From Jejudonia soesokkakensis (GTDB lineage: Bacteria > Bacteroidota > Bacteroidia > Flavobacteriales > Flavobacteriaceae): a DNA stretch of 64,000 bases. This document shows positions 60,960 to 64,000 of the stretch, in pieces. The notes under the pieces are model-generated. The model was not told where the DNA came from and ran no database searches. It was given only the letters and a program-made list of their open reading frames with translations. How positions within the stretch are numbered: position 1 is the first letter of the stretch; each line of letters starts with the position of its first letter. The position numbers and the translations under genes were made by a program. Where the stretch lies: the NCBI RefSeq assembly GCF_042664795.1, contig NZ_JBHTBN010000003.1:124001-188000 (forward strand), read 5' to 3'.

Positions 60960-62343
60960 ATGTCGTAATTTCAATATTTGCTGATTTAATAGCTCCAAAC
61001 CCACCAGCAACATCAATACCCGTATGGATGCCTCGTGCTTTTAAAATGGAAGCTGCAATCACCGAACGATAGCCTCCAGCACAATGAATATAAAAAGGGT
61101 CTTTTTTAGGAAATACGTCTAAATGCTTATTTAACTCATCTAATGAAGTATGTGTTGCCTGCGGAAGATGCGCAGTTTCCCATTCGCCGTCCTTACGAAC
61201 ATCAAACACTGGCACTCCCTTTTTCAATTCCTCTTTTAAAGTTTCGGCAGACACAGAGAGCATACTATCTATTTCCTTTCCGGCTTTCTTCCAGGCTGCA
61301 ATACCGCCGTTTAAAAAACCTAAAGTGTTATCAAATCCAACTCTGGAAAGTCTTGTTACAGTCTCCACTTCCCTACCTGCTGGCGTCACTAGTAAAATAG
61401 GCTGCTGTACATCTGCAATTAAAGCGCCAACCCATGGAGCAAATCCACCATCGATACCTATAAAAATAGATTGAGGTATATGCGCTTCCATAAAATCTTT
61501 TTGGTGACGTACATCCAAAATAACAGCTCCTGTCGAGTTTGCTAGTGCTTCAAACTGTTCTGGAGACAATGGTTTGGTTCCGGTAGCTACAATACTATCG
61601 ATCGAATTATACCCTTCTTTGTTCATTTTTACATTCTGCGGAAAATACACAGGTGGTGGTGCCAACCCAGCGGTAACTTCTTTGATAAATTCTTTTTTAG
61701 TCATGTCTGCACGCAAGGCATAATTCATTTGCTTTTGATTGCCTAAAGTATCCACCGTTTCTTTCATCATATTTTTTCCACAGGCAGAACCCGCACCATG
61801 TGCCGGATAAACGATCACATCATCTGCCAGTGGCATTATTTTATTCCGAAGACTATCGTATAGTATTCCTGCAAGATCCTCCTGTGTCATATCGGCTCCT
61901 TTCTGTGCTAAGTCTGGTCTTCCCACATCTCCTAAAAACAAGGTATCTCCACTAAAAATACAATAGTCTTTTCCATTTTCGTCTTTAAGCAGATAGGTGG
62001 TGCTTTCCATTGTATGTCCAGGAGTGTGGATTGCTTTGATTGTTACCTTACCTACTTTAAATTCTTGACCGTCATGAGCCACAATCGCCTCAAAAGATGG
62101 ATTAGCATTAGGACCAAAAATAATAGGAGCTCCTGTTTTTTCAGAAAGCGTAAGATGCCCACTTACAAAGTCAGCATGAAAATGAGTTTCAAAAATATAT
62201 TTAATAGTTCCGTTATCTCGGGCTGCTCTATCGAGATACGGACTCGTTTCTCGTAAAGGATCTATAATAGCAATTTCCCCATTACTTTCAATATAATAAG
62301 CGCCTTGAGAAAGGCAACCTGTGTATAGTTGTTCGACCGTCAT
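60958..62343 (-). CDS. MBL-fold persulfide dioxygenase-like protein with two rhodanese domains
   Basis: A 461-residue fusion. Residues about 1-235 are a metallo-beta-lactamase domain of the ETHE1/persulfide dioxygenase type, with THFHADFVSGH (metal His ligands), TPGHTMEST and FSGDTLF. Two rhodanese domains follow (about 255-360 and 370-460). The second has the active Cys in YIHCAGGYRS; in the first the equivalent position reads LLVTPAGRE without Cys, so it is probably inactive. It acts on sulfane sulfur (inference). The start is moved 162 nt inward to MTVEQL because a perfect -7 box lies 18 nt before it. Confidence 0.9.
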   Translation of the reverse strand: MTVEQLYTGCLSQGAYYIESNGEIAIIDPLRETSPYLDRAARDNGTIKYIFETHFHADFVSGHLTLSEKTGAPIIFGPNANPSFEAIVAHDGQEFKVGKVTIKAIHTPGHTMESTTYLLKDENGKDYCIFSGDTLFLGDVGRPDLAQKGADMTQEDLAGILYDSLRNKIMPLADDVIVYPAHGAGSACGKNMMKETVDTLGNQKQMNYALRADMTKKEFIKEVTAGLAPPPVYFPQNVKMNKEGYNSIDSIVATGTKPLSPEQFEALANSTGAVILDVRHQKDFMEAHIPQSIFIGIDGGFAPWVGALIADVQQPILLVTPAGREVETVTRLSRVGFDNTLGFLNGGIAAWKKAGKEIDSMLSVSAETLKEELKKGVPVFDVRKDGEWETAHLPQATHTSLDELNKHLDVFPKKDPFYIHCAGGYRSVIAASILKARGIHTGIDVAGGFGAIKSANIEITT

Positions 62344-62361
62344 TAGTTTCAGAATTTTAAG

Positions 62362-62369
62362 CAAAGATA
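62362..62369 (-). promoter_or_regulatory. -7 promoter box for the MBL-rhodanese gene
   Basis: TATCTTTG on the minus strand, 18 nt before the ATG at 62343. It lies inside a longer frame that would otherwise be read from about 62505. Confidence 0.55.
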
Positions 62370-62491
62370 GTAATAGTTCACTTGGATTTTTCTTTGGAAA
62401 GGAATGTGTTTCAGTTTTCACAAAACTTTCACAAATAGCACTAATACTTAATGTATATTTAGCCCTTCTTATTTTAAAACTTTCAGAAATA

Positions 62492-63538
62492 ATGATCAAT
62501 AACATTTTTATAGCAGTACTCTTGGCATTAGCCGTAGGTTGTAATTCTGCTCAAAAGGCAACAGACGCAGAGGTTGACGCGACTTCAGAATCTATGAGTT
62601 CAATGTCCAACAATGGGGTACCTTATGCCAATACCATCACTAGTAGTGAATTGAAAACTCACTTATATAAATTTGCCAGTGATGAAATGCAAGGCCGGAT
62701 GACAGGTAGTGAAGGGCAAAAAATGGCAGCTAAGTATTTAAAAGATTTTTATGTAAAAGAAAACATAGCTGCACCTACCGATGCAGGATATTTTCAATCG
62801 ATTCCTGCGGAATATTTTAGCAGAGCTCGGGACCCGAAACCTTCAGAAAATGTAGTTGCGTTTATAAAAGGTTCTGAAAAACCTGAAGAAATCATCGTAC
62901 TCTCGGCTCATTATGACCACGTTGGAGTTGATAAAGATGGCAACGTCTTTAACGGAGCAGATGACGACGGTAGTGGAACGGTTTCCATGCTAGAAATGGC
63001 TGAAGCTTTTCAGAAAGCCGTAGAAGATGGCAACGGTCCTAAACGTTCAATCTTATTCTTACATGTAACGGGCGAAGAAATTGGATTGTATGGTTCAAAA
63101 TATTATACTGACAATCCGTTGTTTCCGTTAGCAAATACAGTCGCGAATTTAAATACCGATATGATTGGTCGTATAGATCCCGACAAAAAGGACTCCCCAA
63201 ATTATATTTACTTGATTGGTAGTGATAAATTAAGCCAAACCTTACATGATGTTTCAGAAGAAGTAAACAACAAGTATATTAATTTAGAGTTGGATTACAC
63301 CTATAATGATGAAAATGATCCTAATCGCTTTTATTATCGAAGTGATCATTATAATTTTGCAAAAAATAACATTCCGATCATCTTTTATTTCAATGGAGTG
63401 CATGAAGATTATCACAAAATATCTGACACACCAGACAAAATCGAATATGATTTAATGGAAAAGCGCGCACGTTTGATATTCTTGACGGCTTGGGAAGTAG
63501 CAAACCGTGATGAACGTATTACTGCAGATAAATTATAA
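62492..63538 (+). CDS. M28-family zinc peptidase lipoprotein
   Basis: A 348-residue exported aminopeptidase of the M28 type. Signal peptide and lipobox LAVGC (near residue 17) lead into MQGRMTGSEGQKMAAKYL and the two-zinc site: LSAHYDHVGV, NGADDDGSGT, HVTGEEIGLYG, LNTDMIG and the C-terminal YYRSDHYNFAKNNIP. It removes N-terminal amino acids from peptides at the surface. The start (ATG at 62492) is 171 nt inside a longer reading frame which overlaps the divergent gene. A TATATTTA box is about 30 nt upstream. Confidence 0.92.
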   Translation: MINNIFIAVLLALAVGCNSAQKATDAEVDATSESMSSMSNNGVPYANTITSSELKTHLYKFASDEMQGRMTGSEGQKMAAKYLKDFYVKENIAAPTDAGYFQSIPAEYFSRARDPKPSENVVAFIKGSEKPEEIIVLSAHYDHVGVDKDGNVFNGADDDGSGTVSMLEMAEAFQKAVEDGNGPKRSILFLHVTGEEIGLYGSKYYTDNPLFPLANTVANLNTDMIGRIDPDKKDSPNYIYLIGSDKLSQTLHDVSEEVNNKYINLELDYTYNDENDPNRFYYRSDHYNFAKNNIPIIFYFNGVHEDYHKISDTPDKIEYDLMEKRARLIFLTAWEVANRDERITADKL

Positions 63539-63560
63539 GCGTGATACGTGAGAAAAAATA

Positions 63561-63600
63561 AAAAAGCCTCAAGTGTAACAAAACGCTTGAGGCTTTTTTT
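63561..63600 (+). terminator. Rho-independent terminator after the M28 peptidase gene
   Basis: AAAAAGCCTCAAG (63561-63573) and CTTGAGGCTTTTT (63586-63598) form a 13-bp perfect stem with a 12-nt loop, followed by T. It also faces the convergent GNAT gene. Confidence 0.9.
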
Positions 63601-63607
63601 ATATAAA

Positions 63608-64000
63608 TTACTTTAGGCTCTGCCATTGAGGTTTCGTAATTCTGTACCAATTATGTAATTCCCCTTCAAAGTCAAACTGTTCGACATACTGCATCCCAAC
63701 TTTTCTTAAAACTTTATTAGAGCCCATATTATTGACATCTGCTGCAGCGCAGATTTCTTTAAGGCTTAAAGTCTCAAAACCATACTTTAGTGATGCTACT
63801 GCTGTTTCTGTAGCAATGCCCTTTCCCCAAAATTTTTTTCTTAGCCGGTAACCCAGGTCATAATAAGAATACTCTCTTACATTTTCTTCATATTTTATCC
63901 CTGTCCAACCTATAAATTCATTAGTTTCTTTATCTATAATCGCCAGACGACCTAATCCGTTAGCATCATATTGTTTTCTAATTTGCCTTATAATTTCTTT
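63608..64000 (-). CDS. GNAT family N-acetyltransferase (RimJ/RimL type), partial
   Basis: The last 130 residues of an acetyltransferase are present; the N-terminus lies beyond the right edge. It shows GWTGIKY, the acetyl-CoA-binding turn KKFWGKGIATE, and NNMGSNKVLRKVGM, the typical C-terminal motif of the Acetyltransf_3/RimJ group, ending KPQWQSLK. The substrate, a protein N-terminus or a small amine, cannot be told. It is convergent with the M28 peptidase gene. Confidence 0.87.
   Translation of the reverse strand, partial: KEIIRQIRKQYDANGLGRLAIIDKETNEFIGWTGIKYEENVREYSYYDLGYRLRKKFWGKGIATETAVASLKYGFETLSLKEICAAADVNNMGSNKVLRKVGMQYVEQFDFEGELHNWYRITKPQWQSLK

Noticed and set aside
62344..62505. 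Longer N-terminus of the MBL-rhodanese protein
   Set aside because: A perfect -7 box lies within this extension, and the MBL family starts at MTVEQL.
1..64000. tRNA, rRNA, CRISPR arrays, insertion sequences, riboswitches
   Set aside because: No matching structures, repeats with regular spacers, transposase frames or conserved aptamer sequences were recognised on reading both strands.

Overview
The window looks like chromosomal DNA of a marine-type member of the Flavobacteriaceae (phylum Bacteroidota). Supporting signs are AT-rich DNA, the gliding-associated prolyl isomerase GldI, many lipoproteins and secreted proteins with short Bacteroidota-style signal peptides, a DUF5686 outer-membrane protein, and the Bacteroidota -7 promoter box TAnnTTTG in front of many genes. 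I see no rRNA, tRNA, CRISPR array, insertion sequence or prophage. Species cannot be named from the sequence.

Layout. 0-2.5 kb: glycolytic operon pfkA-gap-sugar kinase (cut by the window edge), reading left, with a 20-bp perfect palindrome upstream. 2.7-9.9 kb: a secreted S15-type hydrolase, DsbD and TilS in one left-reading operon, then PabB and a flavin reductase. 10-20.9 kb: a secreted VGIGT-repeat protein, SmpB, a DUF5686 protein, a TlpA-like lipoprotein divergent from pheT, a fasciclin protein, DUF2007 and an ABC-F ATPase. 21-32.8 kb: a thioredoxin-fold lipoprotein, the left-reading operon of a small membrane protein, MutL, two rhomboids and an EEP hydrolase, a lipocalin-like lipoprotein, TPR protein-ribH, recF, a DUF721 (DciA-like) protein, ndk and a PhoD-like phosphatase. 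32.9-39.2 kb: an NrnA-type DHH phosphoesterase, gldI, a cyclophilin-FKBP fusion, CotH kinase and a PafA-like phosphatase.

The most interesting region is 39.2-58.4 kb. Seven tightly packed left-reading genes encode a TetR-type regulator, an ABC1/UbiB kinase, a wax ester synthase/diacylglycerol acyltransferase (WS/DGAT) with an extra SCP2-like tail, a monoglyceride-lipase-like hydrolase, a PhaC-like alpha/beta hydrolase, a 1078-residue fusion of glycerol-3-phosphate acyltransferase, HAD hydrolase and lysophosphatidate acyltransferase, and GpsA. Next to it lie three small phasin-like proteins sharing a short motif; one continues into a histone-H1-like Lys/Ala tail and a helix-hairpin-helix. Three copies of a 36-bp promoter element, with identical internal spacing, sit upstream of them. 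Further on are a fourth Lys-rich coiled-coil protein with a SARP/BTAD regulator, then glpK-glpD. I infer a system that makes, coats and mobilises neutral-lipid (triacylglycerol or wax ester) or similar granules, fed by glycerol 3-phosphate from both DHAP (GpsA) and glycerol (GlpK). The family assignments are firm for the acyltransferases and Glp enzymes; the granule role of the small proteins is inference.

58.4-64 kb: a beta-barrel protein, a DUF2652 cyclase-fold protein, two small charged proteins of 42 and 50 residues, a DUF2383 four-helix protein, an MBL-rhodanese fusion, an M28 peptidase lipoprotein and a GNAT acetyltransferase cut by the right edge.

Several apparent long reading frames begin upstream of their own -7 box, so I moved those starts to the downstream ATG. 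Many -7 boxes lie only 5-30 nt from the start codon, implying very short leaders.
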